A stretch of DNA of 64,000 nucleotides from Prosopocoilus inquinatus (GCA_036172665.1 CM069870.1:61442212-61506211); one strand, 5' to 3'; counted from the first letter of the stretch, positions 1-11,943 are shown. Translations and numbers: made by a program. Notes: generated by a model from the letters alone, not told the origin.

Positions 1-1660
1 TTTTTCTTTTTGTTCTGTTATTTTTCTTGTTAGCTTACGCTTCTTTGATACCATTTTGTATTTTTTTGTGTACCATTATAATTGCATTAAATTTTATAAG
101 AAAATCTCAAATATAAAGAGGAGGATACGTTAGTGCTGAATTAAATAAATTAATACAAGGAAGCAAACACTAAGAGGAAGACAGGAAAATTCTGCGTTTA
201 CAAAGAATTCTTGCCGCGAAACCGAGAGAGGCCCGGGTTCATATCCCGTAAGTGACAGAATTTTTCTGTCTTTCTGTTATTGTTTCCTACTTCGTATAAC
301 CTAATCATGATGGGTGGGAAAATATGGAACGTACTTTCTCAAAATAGTTCATCTATGCGTTGTTATATCGGGTGTTCAATATAACTAAATAATAACAGAA
401 AAATATTTTTCAATTAGTAGGCCATGTTCGTAATGAAACATTATCTCTGTATCCACTGCAAATTTTGTGAAAGTCTTAGTAATGGCAAAAAGTACCAACC
501 TTTTGATTTCGCTGGGACTAATCATTTTGTAGCAGAAAAGTGTGAGACCTATTGTGGGACATACTGTATATTACTGCATTAACGTTCATAGGTTACAAAT
601 TTTAGCTAGGTTTGCGCTAATATGCGAATTTAAAAATTATTTTAGTTTCATTTTCCTTTCACAATCCTTCTTTGATATCGCAGAACTTAACGTAACATAA
701 CATGAGAAGTATTTTGTTATTGTGGTTATGAACCGATTAATGCATCGTAATTTAATTTTCACCTTCTGTTGTAAATGGTATTGGTATTATCTATACAAAT
801 TTTCATAAAAATCTGTACACCTATGTAGCTATAGTAGCCATGTTCAGTAGCTCGCTCCCATTAGATCGTTCCACTGTGCGCCGGCCTGACTTCTAGTTAC
901 GCCACTGTTTGTAAAAGCGTTCTATCAGACGCAGTTATGAAAGTATCTTTGGTGGTACATTATGAAATGAACGGAGTCGATAATTGTGTGGCGTCTGCAT
1001 AGTAATGGCTTCTATACATACATTAAAAAGTTTTTATTTTGAATCAGCTCTGTATAATAAATACGTATAGAAATATGAGGAACACCTAACATGACTTCCA
1101 TAACATATACCCCGTACCTAACCCTAACCTGCATCCATTATCCCTTGCGACTTGCTGGATAAAAAATATTTTGTCAATTTAAAGAATCATTTTTAAGACC
1201 CTAACACCTAACAAGTCAACGAGGTTAGGAGTTCAGGGTAGTTGAACTTTTAAGAAAGAAAATTTGTACATATTAAAACGGTCTGTTGTTTTAAGTATAC
1301 CTGCATAACGCGAGTTTTTGTAATGTGATGTAAATATTCCAATCAATATTAAAAAGAACCAGGCATAGCATGATATGCCAGCGTCGTGCTTTCGCTCTTT
1401 TAAAGCGCTACCCCCGCTCCAGATTGTATCGGGGAAACGAGATTTCATTTACAGAGAGACGAGCTGCAAATAAATACTTAATAAATGCTTCCGTCGCAGT
1501 TCTTACTTATAGCATGGTGGGTGTACATTTCCCCGCTATTGGGCATCTCTGGGATATGCAAACAACGTGAATAAAACAAATGACAGTTACGAAATGTCAT
1601 GAATTACGCATTAAATATTTAAAAAATGCTATGAAAGCTTTGATATAATCGTTTGGTATT
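1..1660. other. AT-rich intergenic DNA, no gene recognised
   Basis: No convincing coding exon is seen. Positions 236-246 resemble an RNA polymerase III box B (GGTTCATATCC), but I could not find a matching box A or a cloverleaf, so I call neither a tRNA nor a SINE. From about 1640 the sequence becomes similar to 16,676 onward, which marks the edge of the duplicated aminopeptidase block. Confidence 0.4.
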
Positions 1661-3345
1661 ATTTAAAATGTGAAAGAGAATATTTTGATTTATTGATATT
1701 ATGCTTTATTTTAAAACCAATATGTTAGTTAATATTCCTTGATTGAAACTCCTCTTGTTTCATCGTCGGTAGCTTGCAATGCACTGATGAGTTTTTTTTT
1801 TCTTAGGAACATTTATATTATATGTTCAGAGTTAAAAAAAAAACTCACTGTATACATAGTTTTAAATGCACGACTTGCTCTAGTGAAATGCGTAAAGGAA
1901 ACACGGGCAAACAAAAAAATAAATAAATAAAATGCTAATATATTTATTTCCAATAAATTATAACTGTGTATAAGCAGAGTGTTTGTAAATCATAATCAGT
2001 ATTAATCAACAGGGTCTGTCAAAGACCCGACGTTATCGTAATCCACACCCGCACTGCCACCTGTTGGAACTGGTGCAAGAAATATGCTGATTTGAGATGC
2101 CATGCTCGAATCTGTTCTCAGCACGGGATCGATGGCATACCATTGGCCATTCACGTTTACGTCATAGCTCTCAGCCCTAAAGCTCTGCTCGGCAACTTCA
2201 GACGGAAAGTTCCTATGTTTAACTCATCTAATTAATTAAACTTTTATTATTATTTAGATTACTCTTACCCCTTTCTGTCCACCATCTTGACGCTGCTGCT
2301 TTCAGTTAACGGTGCGAACTGTTTATTGTGTGCCTTCTTAACTGATTTGGCGAATCTTTTATAGCCGACATCTTTGAAAATTCGTTTATCTGCAGCCAAT
2401 AGCTATTGTCAATAAATAAAATTGTCCACAGTGATTTAGCATTTGTTCGATTATAACAAAGAGTGAGTTAGATGGTCTTTTCTGACTAATATTTTATTAT
2501 TATTTTTTTAGGTGGGGTTGCATTGTTCCTTAATCAGTGCGTATTCGTTTTTTTTTTTTAATAGTCATGGAATGTGTCAACGATCCATTTATTTATTTTT
2601 CTCAGTTCTGGAAGAAGGAAAAATAATACACCCTTTAGTAGTTTGGAGTTTTGTACAAACAGATCCTTACAAATTTTTTGTTGATTTTAAAAATCTAATA
2701 TTATTTATAATCTACTAAAATTCTTCTGTAATTTTCTCTTTGTCAGCCAGTACCTTGGGCAATTATTAACGTTAAAAGTAATTCTGAAGTAATTTTTAAT
2801 TTTTGTTAAAAATATAAATCTGAAAAGAATCTAGTCAAATATTACAAAAGAATTTATGTTCTTTGTTTATAAACAAAGGCGATCATAATCAATGTTATTT
2901 TAAGATTTTAAGTCGTAATTGAATGATAAGGACATCTTTACAAATTTCCATAAAAACGTGCTTAAACGACACTTCCTTTCTGTTCTCGGTTATCTAGAGA
3001 TAAGGAATTTGTGTCACCTAGTACGTCCATCCTAGATTGATTTTTTATACATTTCTTTTAGCGACTACTTAGCGATGTTTTATTATTATTATTATTCTCT
3101 ATTTCTTTTTTATCTGTGATGGGTGCCCAACGGGGTTTTTAGTTATCGACTCCTCCTTACTTCGGAGGGGGAGTGTGTTTTTGTGTGAGCAAAGCGTTCC
3201 ATGGCTTTGTTACTGTCAAACTTCTTCGCCGTTGAAGGGAGAGCGTAGTCAAATTTATTCCCAACACTGAATGGCACCTGAAGTAAATACCACCCCCGAA
3301 AAATATTTCGGGCGGAGTTCGGACCCACAACTTTGCGATTGCAAG
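1660..3345. repeat. Segmental duplication unit A
   Basis: This block is similar over most of its length to 7270-12985 (unit B) and 16,660-20,110 (unit C). The matching parts include the sequence downstream of the gene (about 1725-1780 and 1800-2000), the gene start, and about 1 kb of upstream DNA (2460-3130). The order of shared parts shows a tandem duplication that later took different insertions and deletions in each unit. Confidence 0.75.
2002..2285 (-). pseudogene. Truncated M17 aminopeptidase-like gene copy
   Basis: This is the third, broken copy of the aminopeptidase genes at 9844-11943 and 17282-19367. It keeps the 17-nt first exon (2269-2285, ATG then a GTAAGAG donor) and the start of exon 2 (acceptor before 2212). 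It then jumps directly into the shared 3' untranslated sequence, so exons 3-6 with every metal ligand are gone. Within the retained part two short stretches have also been deleted, without losing the frame. The spliced frame runs 75 codons to a TAA at 2002-2004. A TATA box (2356-2363) and a downstream AATAAA resemble those of the intact copies. It cannot be an active peptidase; whether it is transcribed is unknown. Confidence 0.8.
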
Positions 3346-3372
3346 GCCGATTACTATCATTAAAATTTAAAG
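3118..3372 (-). repeat. tRNA-derived SINE-like relic (unit A)
   Basis: On the minus strand a box-B-like GGGTCCGAAC follows a tRNA-like segment and is followed by a body of about 200 bp ending near GTTGGGCACCC. The same body is present at 12790-12985, so the insertion predates the duplication. The head is cut by the mariner-type element starting at 3375. The SINE assignment rests on the box B and general layout only. Confidence 0.45.
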
Positions 3373-3503
3373 TAACGTATGTCCCAATAGTTTTGGCACA
3401 AAATGTAGGGTCTAAAAATAGGTTGTAATGATAAAATGTCAAAATGGCTTTGAAAACAAAAAATTGTTTATTTTCTTCACTTTAGTCAGACAAGACGTTT
3501 GTT

Positions 3504-4478
3504 ATGTCAGTTGTATTAAAAATGTCTTATAAGTTAGAAATACGAAAAAGAATTTATAATTTAGTTGGATGGATCCCTAAGTCCAAAATAGTTCGCATTT
3601 TTCAAAACAAAACTTTTTCGTGCAGAAGCATTTACCGTGCTACAGCCGAATGTGAAGAATGTCTAAATCTCCAAAAAAGTGGAAAAACAAGAATTTTTAC
3701 ACAAGAAAGAGCAGAAAGATTGACAACAAGAGCAAAAGACAGAGTCGGGTTTCCATAAGAAAATTAGAGCGTGAATTCCATACTTCAAAGAGTACCGTAT
3801 CGTGGGAATTAGCAAGAAATAATCAAAGATATCGAAAAAGACGAAAGTGTCCTAAATATACCCCAAATCAATTAGCACGGACACCAAGATGCTGTCGTCA
3901 ACTAAGGCGGATATATTTTGCGAATGAGAGAGTCATTGTTATGGATGATGAAAAATTCTTCACACTTACCAATTCTGAAATCAAAGGAAACGATTGTTTT
4001 TATACTGACAATATAGAAGAGTGCCCTAACAATGTAAATACAAAGAAAAAGCGAGATTCGCTGATAAAGTTCTGGTCTGGTGTGCGATTTCGACTAGAGG
4101 GATATCCAGACCTTATGTGGGTCGAGTAAGGGGGGAAGCTGTAGATTCTGAAAGTCATATTATAACAACTGCCTCACTAAATTAGTTGATTTTGTACACC
4201 ACCATCACGTTGGAGACGATAGAATGTTTTGGCCCGACTTAGCGTCCTGCCATTATGCAAGTGCAACTCAAAATTGTATTCGCGAAAACAACATACCTTT
4301 TGTACCAAAGCAAGACAACCCTCCTAATTTAACTCAGGCCCGTGTAATTGAAGATTTTTGGACACTTTTAAGTCGCAAAGTGTTTGATGGAGGGTGGGAA
4401 GCCGAAAATGACGAACAACTACGGCGTAGAATTTTTAGAAAGTTCCGCGAAATGATGTACAACTCGTCCAGAACCTGA
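3504..4478 (+). pseudogene. Tc1/mariner superfamily transposase, broken
   Basis: Three reading frames must be combined. The first (3504-3758) has the N-terminal DNA-binding segment. The second (from about 3700 to 4129) has a basic linker and a first catalytic-Asp motif, MDDEKFF. The third (4224-4478) has MFWPDLASCHYA with the second Asp and then NPPNLTQARVIEDFW, the region around the third catalytic residue. At least two frameshifts and several stops (4126-4220) make it non-functional. The NPPN..ARVIEDFW form differs from the SPDLxPxD form of the mariners at 22.8 and 61 kb, so it is a different lineage. Confidence 0.8.
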
Positions 4479-4566
4479 TGAGAGACGTTCGCTGAAGATT
4501 GCGCCTTGTTGTGGAGCACGGACCCCTTCACTTAGTTTAAGTTAATAATTTTAATTGTTATTAAGC

Positions 4567-4845
4567 CAGCGTTTCCCAAACTTTTAGATTTCGCAACCCC
4601 CTTATGAGCTGTGTAATGATTCACGAGAGACTATCACTAGAATTGAAAATAAGGCACAAATCTAGTTAATTTTAATAAAATACACGACCAAAATTTATTA
4701 ATCGGGGCTGTATGTATATGCAATCTCTTGTAAAAACATAATATGATAAATCAGTTGCAATTTGCGTTTAATTTTTTTAAATTTATTCTGCTGCGCCCCC
4801 CCCCCCCCGCCCAGGGAGGCGCGCCCCACAGTTTGGGAAACGCTG
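4567..4845. mobile_element. hAT-type MITE nested in mariner
   Basis: The ends are CAGCGTTTCCCAAACT and its inverse AGTTTGGGAAACGCTG. The 8-bp target duplication TATTAAGC is perfect on both sides (4559-4566 and 4846-4853). It carries a C/G-rich tract near 4798-4825 and has no coding capacity. It sits inside the 3' part of the decayed mariner, so it is the younger of the two. Confidence 0.9.
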
Positions 4846-4957
4846 TATTAAGCCGTTAATTATAACAAATGATAAAAGATTAAATAAAGTTTCCTATTAC
4901 AAAAATATATGGTTAAATATTTTGTGCTAAAACTATTGGGACATACGTTATACAGTT

Positions 4958-5174
4958 CAATTCAGAAAATAATACATGCACGTCATATACGGACCTCGTC
5001 TATTTCAGGTGGTTGCCATACGTTAATCAACACTATTACTAATTTCGTATTTGAACTTTATTTAATGATGCATTTCCGATACATAAAAATTCGCTTAGTG
5101 TTGATTAAAGTACTGCAACCACCTGAAATAGACGAGGTCCGTGTATGACGTGCATGTATTCTTTCCTGAGTTGG
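4958..5174. mobile_element. Foldback MITE
   Basis: Near-perfect inverted arms of about 63 bp (4971-5033 and about 5098-5160) share AATACATGCACGTCAT and ACCTCGTCTATTTCAGG. Weaker similarity extends outwards a further dozen bases. The spacer is about 65 bp of AT-rich DNA. It has no coding capacity and its superfamily is not determined. Confidence 0.8.
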
Positions 5175-6537
5175 ACATTATACAGAATTTTTCATCTAAA
5201 ATAGGAAGAAGGATGAAATTTTTGCAATTGAACTTCGACAAAAATTCACAATTTTTTTATTTCCAATTATGTATTTGCTTGCAGAAGTTTATTTTCTTTC
5301 GTTTCTACACAGTTCCAATACATTAACATGTAAGTGAAAATGAGTGGATGATTCAAAAAGAGTTTAATCGCAAGAGGTAGAACATAAATTAAAGCTGTAA
5401 AAGTGTTCCTATGTCAACTTTTGCAGTCTCTAGGTCACTGAAACACATAATACAGTGTAGTATACTTTTAAAAGTAGTGTCATATAAATTTCAACACAAA
5501 CTCAAATGTGCCATTCAATTAAAGTTTTTGGCCCGTACTGAAAATTTTTCTTATAAATATAATAGGTGAATTATTACTTTTTGAATGTCGCGCGTCACTT
5601 CCTCAAATATGAATGATTTTCTCAAGCTAAATATCCTTCTAGAATGTAATGTATTAACGTGGGGATGCCACTTTCTGTCAAAAAGACACAACGCTGGAAT
5701 CAATTGCTGCTATCTGAGTCGTAACAAGATTTACCTCTTTATCATTCATCAATTGATCAAAATATTGTGTATCGCATCCAGAAAAATGCAGAATAGTTGC
5801 ATACGATATATTTATCGAATTGGGAAGTATGATCGCGTTTCTTTCAAGTTAAAAAACTGATGGTTAAGTATAAAGAATCGTAGACAATTGCACAGTTCTT
5901 GTTGTTTTTATAAAACTGAAACACCTCCATACCCTCCATACTTGTATAATAAAATTAAGTTTAGAAGTGACCTTCATAATATTAATACCAGATACCGGGG
6001 TCGTATTTCACCGCCAACACATACTTGGGCTTTATTTAGAGGTCGTTTACTTACCAAATGTATTTGTTTTATAATTTTACGTTTCAGAAATACAAGGGTT
6101 TCAGGGTGAGGGATCTCAAAAAAGCAATACGTTATGATTTTTTTCTAAATTAAGTATAGCTTTATAATTTAGAATAAAGGTTATGTATTTTATTTCTAAA
6201 ATGGCGGCATGTACATCACAGATTTTTTTCTTTTTCTTGTTGTCTAGTCGTTATTGGTTCATTGTTTTATTTCTCTATTTAGTTCTGTTTTTCAAGATTA
6301 GATGGAAGATTAGGAGTAGTGCACCACAATTGAATCTCACCTTGTGGTTGTGGTTCTTTTTGTTTATTATTGCTTGAATACGAGTTACTTTTATATTTTG
6401 TAATTTCGTTTATAAGACCACAACAGAAATTATTTTTAATTATTATTTGCTGCGGAAATTAGTAATGGTGGGGGTGAGGGTCAATTAAACGCGAAAAGTT
6501 GAGCGCCACTTGATGTCGACCCGAGGTTATGAAATGA
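5175..6537. other. Intergenic DNA, nothing recognised
   Basis: Only short chance open frames are present, with no conserved motif, splice pattern or repeat that I could place. Confidence 0.4.
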
Positions 6538-7290
6538 TTAAATTGCCTCAATTTATGCAATAGAACTATTGTCATAAACTTTAAAAACTTTTCATTTTAT
6601 CTCAAAATCACATATAACACGTATGACTCATATAAATAGTACGAAGGACGGGGTCGCATCTCGTTTTCATGATAAATGCAGAGATTAATTACTCGTACAA
6701 ACAAACTACTAAATCGATAAAGATGTAGCAACAGTCCGGTAGTGTACTCGTCTAACCAATGAGCACTTCATAAAATAGTCAATAAAAAACGGCACTAAAA
6801 GTCCTTCATAAAAGCTGTTGATACAAAGAGACTATAAGGGAAGAAATTCGTGACAATAATAACTTGAATCAAAAAGCATTAAATCCCTGTCCAAATGCAC
6901 CTTAGGATTAGGCTAACACGATCTGCAAGAGCTTCTTAATCTTCAGGGCACCAAATGAACAGCCGGACACAGCAGTCGATGCAAGGAACTTCCGTAAAGA
7001 GCTTGCCGCAAACAACATGATATTAAATGCTGTCCGCCTCGGACAAAGTCATCGATACGGGGCCAAGACATCCTTAAAGCACCTGCGACCTCTGGAGAAA
7101 TCATAAATGATACTGGTCGAAAGAGCACGCGTTCAAGTCAATGAAGCCGCCATATGGCTTCACCCCAAACCACTACAGAAGGAGTTCAATCAATCATCAA
7201 AATCCATTATTGCTGGGACCCGAAGAAAAAAGATTTATTGGTATAGCGTGAATAAGATTCACGACCGTTTTGATTTAAAAATTAAATGTT
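6538..7290 (+). repeat. Decayed coding-like block, copy 1 (unidentified)
   Basis: This block matches 13130-13384 joined to 15085-15570, which are parts of one copy split by an insertion. In the best-preserved stretch (about 6925-7100) one frame reads through about 60 codons, including DARNFRKELAANNM, and the second copy retains DARNFPEVLAANNM in the corresponding frame. That suggests an old protein-coding ancestor, but stops and frameshifts interrupt both copies. I do not recognise the family. It lies beside each complete aminopeptidase gene and so belongs to the duplicated unit. Confidence 0.5.
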
Positions 7291-7593
7291 AATAACACTT
7301 GATTGAAACTTCTTTTACTTCATAATAGGCAGCTTGCAGTGCACTAACCGGTGTTTTTCTAAAACTGAACAGAGTAGCCGTTCACAATCTTTTGAGTCTC
7401 GGAGTAGGCCCTGTTAAGGTGACATTTTTGTTAGTATCACTAAAAAATACATTTGTCAGAAAATTGACTGGCTTTCATTTTTAATTTTATTATTATATTC
7501 ATGACTGGAAGCTTTAATTTGAAGTCACTTTAAGAATAGGGAAAGAGATGTATTTTTTTAGTTAGTTTTAGTAACTTTAAATTTAAATTTATT

Positions 7594-7645
7594 AACAGAT
7601 AAAATAGCGACATCTTACTATCGCTTTTTGACCCGACATTGAACA
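7594..7645 (-). repeat. Fragment of hammerhead-element body
   Basis: This is the conserved body motif of the hammerhead elements described at 26.9 and 40.2 kb: AACAGATAAAATAGCGAC, then ATCGCTTTTTGACC. No ribozyme half is present here. Confidence 0.65.
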
Positions 7646-8093
7646 ATTTTTTTTTTTAATTTTTTATTATGAAATCAGCCGTTAGGCAAACTACTACTGC
7701 CACTGTTGCTGGTGCTAGTGAAGCAAAACTGAAGCATTCCATGACAACGAGAAACATCGTCCCAAGCAAACAGTTGATAATTATTTATTATTTCATTAAG
7801 AAAGTAATTACATGCATAGGAATTTAAATACCAGGATCTTCTTGCTGTTACTGGTGTCTTAGAACTTTTCCATGAATATTTCGACCTCATTTAGAATTCT
7901 TCTACTTCTTTCAGCACCGCCCCCAATGTGCACACCTTTAGATTCTTCGGCTTACACTAGACTTCTTTAAATATGCTTCGTTTTTAATGTTTAAAAAAAT
8001 CCTTTATACAATAATTAAACGCCTTCACTATTGCACGTTTAGTTCCGTCACTTTTAACTTTTGACTTTTTGATAAAATAAGAAATACTATATA

Positions 8094-9480
8094 CACTGTG
8101 TCCACATTTCGATGCTCACCATTGGCATCTCGGTTATTAGAAGACATAAAGCAACGGTTAAATGGGGAATGTTTTGCAGAATTCAATGCTCGCAACAAAT
8201 CTAATTTCAAATTCACCGCAACTTTTTTAAATTTTAAGATAATTTAAGAAAATCAAAATTTTACGATTTCAAAATTCCTCAGTAACTCGATAACACCCGA
8301 TGTGACCTCTTCTAAACTTTTACATTGTTCAGACACTTTTCTAAGACAAAGTTTTTGATGTAAACAGAAACCTCCGATTGTCATTTGTTTTCAAGTTATT
8401 AGGGCTAACTTTAGTTTTTCATATGGCACCCATATTAGGTTTTTGGTTAGTTAGATAGTCTTCAAAAAGAGCTTTTCAACGATGTATAACATACCCGAAA
8501 CATTTTTATTTTTAGGGGAGATATTAACAAAAACATAAACTAATCCCTTATGAAATTAGTAGGCTATGGAATTAAATACCAACGAAAAAGTATGCTAAGT
8601 ATGCTGTAAAATAACGAAATGATAATAAAAGAAAAAAAAGTAAAGAAAGCGTACTAAAAGGTGAGGTCGACTTAAAGAAACTGTTCAATATGACAACCAT
8701 TCTGTTCCACACACTTTTGACAACTCATTCTAACAGAGTTACAGACACTACAAAGTGTGTTTTTGTTTAATAATCTTAGCACATCCAGCTCTCTTTGTTC
8801 TAAAATTCCCTGAGCTTCTGGCGGTGCAAAATTAAATACTTCGTTTTTAGTGCCACCCCATAAATGACAATCAAGGGGGGTAAGGTCGGGTGATCTTGCA
8901 AACCATTGTACTGGTCCATTATTTGGAAGCACTCTAATTAAAGTTTTCTCTCAAAAAATGTACGTTACGAGTGTTATGGGCCAGGTAACCATCCTGCTGG
9001 AACCTGATGTTTCGCGGCATGTCGTCAGGATTAATAATTTGTCTCGAAGCAGGTTTTTTTCGTTTGTTAGTAGTTCCAAATAACTGTTACGTCAATATCG
9101 TTTCGTTATGTTACAGTATTGAGTGTTTAATTTCATAGCCTTGTTAATATGTCCTTTAAAAATAAAAATTTTTCGAGCATGTCATACGTCGTTGAAAAGC
9201 TCTTTTCTGTTTGCATCAAAAACTTTGTCTTAAAAAAGTGTCTGAACAATGTAAAAGTTTAGAAGAGGTCACATCAGGTGTTTCCGAGTTATTGAGGAAT
9301 TTTGAAATCGTAAAATTTTGGTTTTCTTAAATAATCTTAAAATTTAAAAAAGTTATGGTGAATTTGAAATGAGATTTGTTGTGAGCATTGAATTCTGCAA
9401 AACATTCCCTATTTAACCGTATGTCTATGTCTTCTAATAACCGAGACGCCAAAGGTGAGCATCGAAATGTGGACACAGAG
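8094..9480 (-). mobile_element. Tc1/mariner-type element with very long TIRs
   Basis: The termini are CACTGTGTCCACATTTCG on the left and the inverse of CTCTGTGTCCACATTTCG on the right, bordered by TA (8092-8093 and 9481-9482). The inverted repeats are unusually long, about 360-380 bp: 8094-8372 plus 8464-8560 on the left (interrupted by about 90 bp) against 9120-9480 on the right. The centre holds the transposase relic at 8672-9060. The element is inserted in duplication unit B. Confidence 0.8.
8672..9060 (-). pseudogene. Tc1/mariner-type transposase fragment
   Basis: Read on the minus strand, the segment near 9030-8945 encodes FQQDGYLAHNTRNV, the region of the second catalytic Asp. A shifted frame at 8932-8672 encodes ARSPDLTPLDCHLWG, the region of the third Asp. 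A frameshift separates them, and the DNA-binding domain and first Asp are missing. The layout is that of the large group of insect Tc1/mariner-like transposases with a PARSPDLTPLDFFLWG signature. Confidence 0.75.
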
Positions 9481-9843
9481 TATGTTGTAGGTTACTTTTT
9501 TACTTTAATCAAGCTGTATAGTCTGTAATGGCAACATAGTCAGTACAGCTGAGGTAACACCGTCATTACTTTTTTCATCTCAGATTTTGACTTCTATCAA
9601 AGTAAATACATGAACGTAATTTAACGAAAAAATAAGCACAGCCCTCTAGACTCTCAAGAGATCGTGAACAGTTCATAGGAGTTTAAAAGCTCATTGAACT
9701 GCGTAAAAGAAAAGCGGGAAAACAAGAAAATAAATAAGTAAAATGCTAATAGTGTACATTTATTTCCAATAAATCATAACCGTATACAAGCAGAGTGTTT
9801 GTAAATCAAAATCAATAGCAGTAAGTTCGTAATAATAATAAAT

Positions 9844-11943
9844 TTAAGGATTTAAGAAGAAGGTGTTGGCAAGGGCGAGGAGAGGTTCTCCTAAAGCTGG
9901 CGCGGGGTAATTAACGCTTCCTGCATTGTCGAGGTGAGTATATTTCAGCGGTCTTGCGCTTCCCGATCCGTGCTTATCCAGACCCGATGCGAGCAACATA
10001 AAAGCAGCCACTCCTGAAATTAGATTTGTATTAGTGTGATACGTCCCGTTACTGGTGACATTTTCAGTATTTCACGTTCCTCATTATTTTAAGCAAATTC
10101 TGATACATGCTTTGTCAATTAGGTACCTGCTCAAGTCATTCATGACTTCACAACTTAAAGCGTATCAACAATTGAATGTTATGTTATAGGAGTATGCTTG
10201 TGATTTCAATTGGAACACGCTTCTCAGAATGAAATCAAGCTACATTTCGAAAAAGAAACACGTCGTTCAAAGTTGTAATACTGCTTCGGAAGCAAATTTG
10301 ACTGCATTTTTTTAACGTGGAACCGTTTAGAGTTTAAGAAAGATCGAATTGAAGCTATTGCTAAATACCTTGATGACCACGTCGTCCTATAGCGCCAATT
10401 TGCGTCACGTCATCACCAACAGCTCTTCCACGATAATTAGAAAAGTCTTCCCGTCTAATGGTGGAGACTTCGACAGGCTCTGCAATACTCTCTCCGCCCT
10501 TCTTGATTCTGAAGCTTACGCCTTCCCTGCTTGCTGGACCATTATCCAACGCTGCAAGCGGTCTTTAAGTTTTTGAAAACTGTGCTAAGTTTCTATTTAC
10601 CTATGGTATATCCGATGCCGGCAGTGTTAACTGCGTGTCCAGTTAGAGTTCCTATAACAAAGAGCTTCGGATTCACAGCTTCCAAAGCGACGTCCTTCAA
10701 CTGTAAATAAAAGAAAAATCAACTTGTGGATCGAAAGATACTTTTAATATATACTCTGCAAAGAACGTCGGCCATAGCAAACCGTCCTTCGGCATCCGTG
10801 TTGATGACTCGGACAAGAGCGCCGGATCTAGCTTTAATAAGCTCATCAGGAACGTAAGCATTTGATCCAATGCTGTTTCTAACGAGAGCCAAAGCGCCTA
10901 TCACCCTTATGTTAGGGGGTTGCAATAGGTTTACGACGTGTAGAAGACCCGCAACGGCAGCAGCGGCACCCTTGTCCCTGGACATTGAAACCATGTTCCC
11001 GTTGATTTTAACATCAACGCCCCCAATATCCATAGTCACCCCTTTAGCGACGAAAATCAGCGTGTCAGTAACACTTGAGGGATCCGGCGGATTGTACTCC
11101 AAGTACACGATGCGGCCGTGGTGTCTTGGAGTGAATTTCGTAGCTCGGTTAACCGCCTCGAAAAGGGGATATTCTCTTGCGAACACCTCTTCGTTATCCA
11201 CTACATCCACTCTGACAGACGAATTAGCAAATATCTCTTCCACATATTCCTGAACTTTAGGAGGCGTCATTCTTTCTGGATCGGCGTCGTTGATGTCTTT
11301 GGTTACCCGTAATCCCGAATCCAAAATCAGAGCATTTTGGATGATAGAGCTGATGTTGCTAGAGGAATAAATTCCCAGTTTCTCTGCCATCGGGAGCCTG
11401 CCCGGGGTAAGTTCCCGAACTTGGATTGGCTGCAAATATTTTGATGTAGACTAGTTTCCGGCGAATTGTTTGAGTTACTTACCACATACAGTCCCTGTAA
11501 AATACCCAGCAATGTAACTAATTGCGAGTTTTCAAACTCAGGCGCTTCTTGTATGACGACTAACAACCTTCTGACACCGGCTCTCAAAGCTCTCTGCGTT
11601 CCGCTCAGAGCAGTTTCTCTCAAAGATCTGACGTCATCGTAATCCACATCCAAAGTACCGGTGGGTGCAAAAATAATGCGACCTGATGGAATTGGTACAG
11701 GAAATATGCTGATTTGAGATGCCAGGCTCGGGTCTAATCTCAACAGAGGATCGATGGCATACCAAATTTGTTGATCATTAATTGGTCGGCCGTTCACGCT
11801 TACGAAGAGCAAACCATCGTAGCCCTCAGCCCTTATGCTTTGCTCTTCAACAACTTCGAACGGAAAATTCCTAAGTCTAACATATTTGGTTAATTAAACC
11901 CTGAAGATTATATAGATTAATCTTACAATTTTGCGTCGATCAT
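9844..11943 (-). CDS. M17 leucyl aminopeptidase-like protein, copy 1
   Basis: This is a predicted cytosolic metallo-aminopeptidase that removes N-terminal residues from peptides. It has six exons: 11927-11943, 11483-11870, 10755-11429, 10601-10700, 10369-10551 and 9844-10013. All have GT-AG borders and sum to 1533 nt (510 aa). The start is the ATG at 11943, downstream of a TATA box at 12017-12024. Exon 3 carries the M17 signature: AKGVTMDIGG with Lys and Asp ligands, VKINGN with the catalytic Lys, SRDKGAA with Asp, and NTDAEGR with Asp, Glu and Arg. All seven metal and catalytic positions known from bovine LAP are therefore present. The C-terminal part (RREDFSNYRGRA, RGHQGVAAFMLLASGLDKHG) resembles the insect and nematode W07G4.4-like subfamily. 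There is no signal peptide. It is a tandem paralogue of the gene at 17282-19367, with no broken exon. Confidence 0.9.

Larger units (their letters stand above)
3375..4948 (+). mobile_element. Tc1/mariner-type transposon, decayed
   Basis: The terminal inverted repeats begin ACGTATGTCCCAATAG at the left end, with the reverse complement at the right end, and agree over about 30 bp. TA dinucleotides flank both ends (3373-3374 and 4949-4950). Without the nested hAT MITE and its extra target copy the element is about 1.29 kb, the usual size of a mariner. It has inserted into the SINE-like relic at 3118-3372. Confidence 0.85.

Noticed and set aside
180..290. tRNA gene or SINE suggested by a box-B-like GGTTCATATCC
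   Set aside because: No box A at the right distance and no cloverleaf could be drawn.
4460..4500. Additional hammerhead suggested by CTGATGAG
   Set aside because: No stem II, no GAAA and no pairing flanks follow.
10870..11312. Plus-strand open frames opposite the aminopeptidase exons (also 18294-18802)
   Set aside because: They are antisense shadows of exon 3, whose minus-strand frame carries the M17 signature and proper splice sites.
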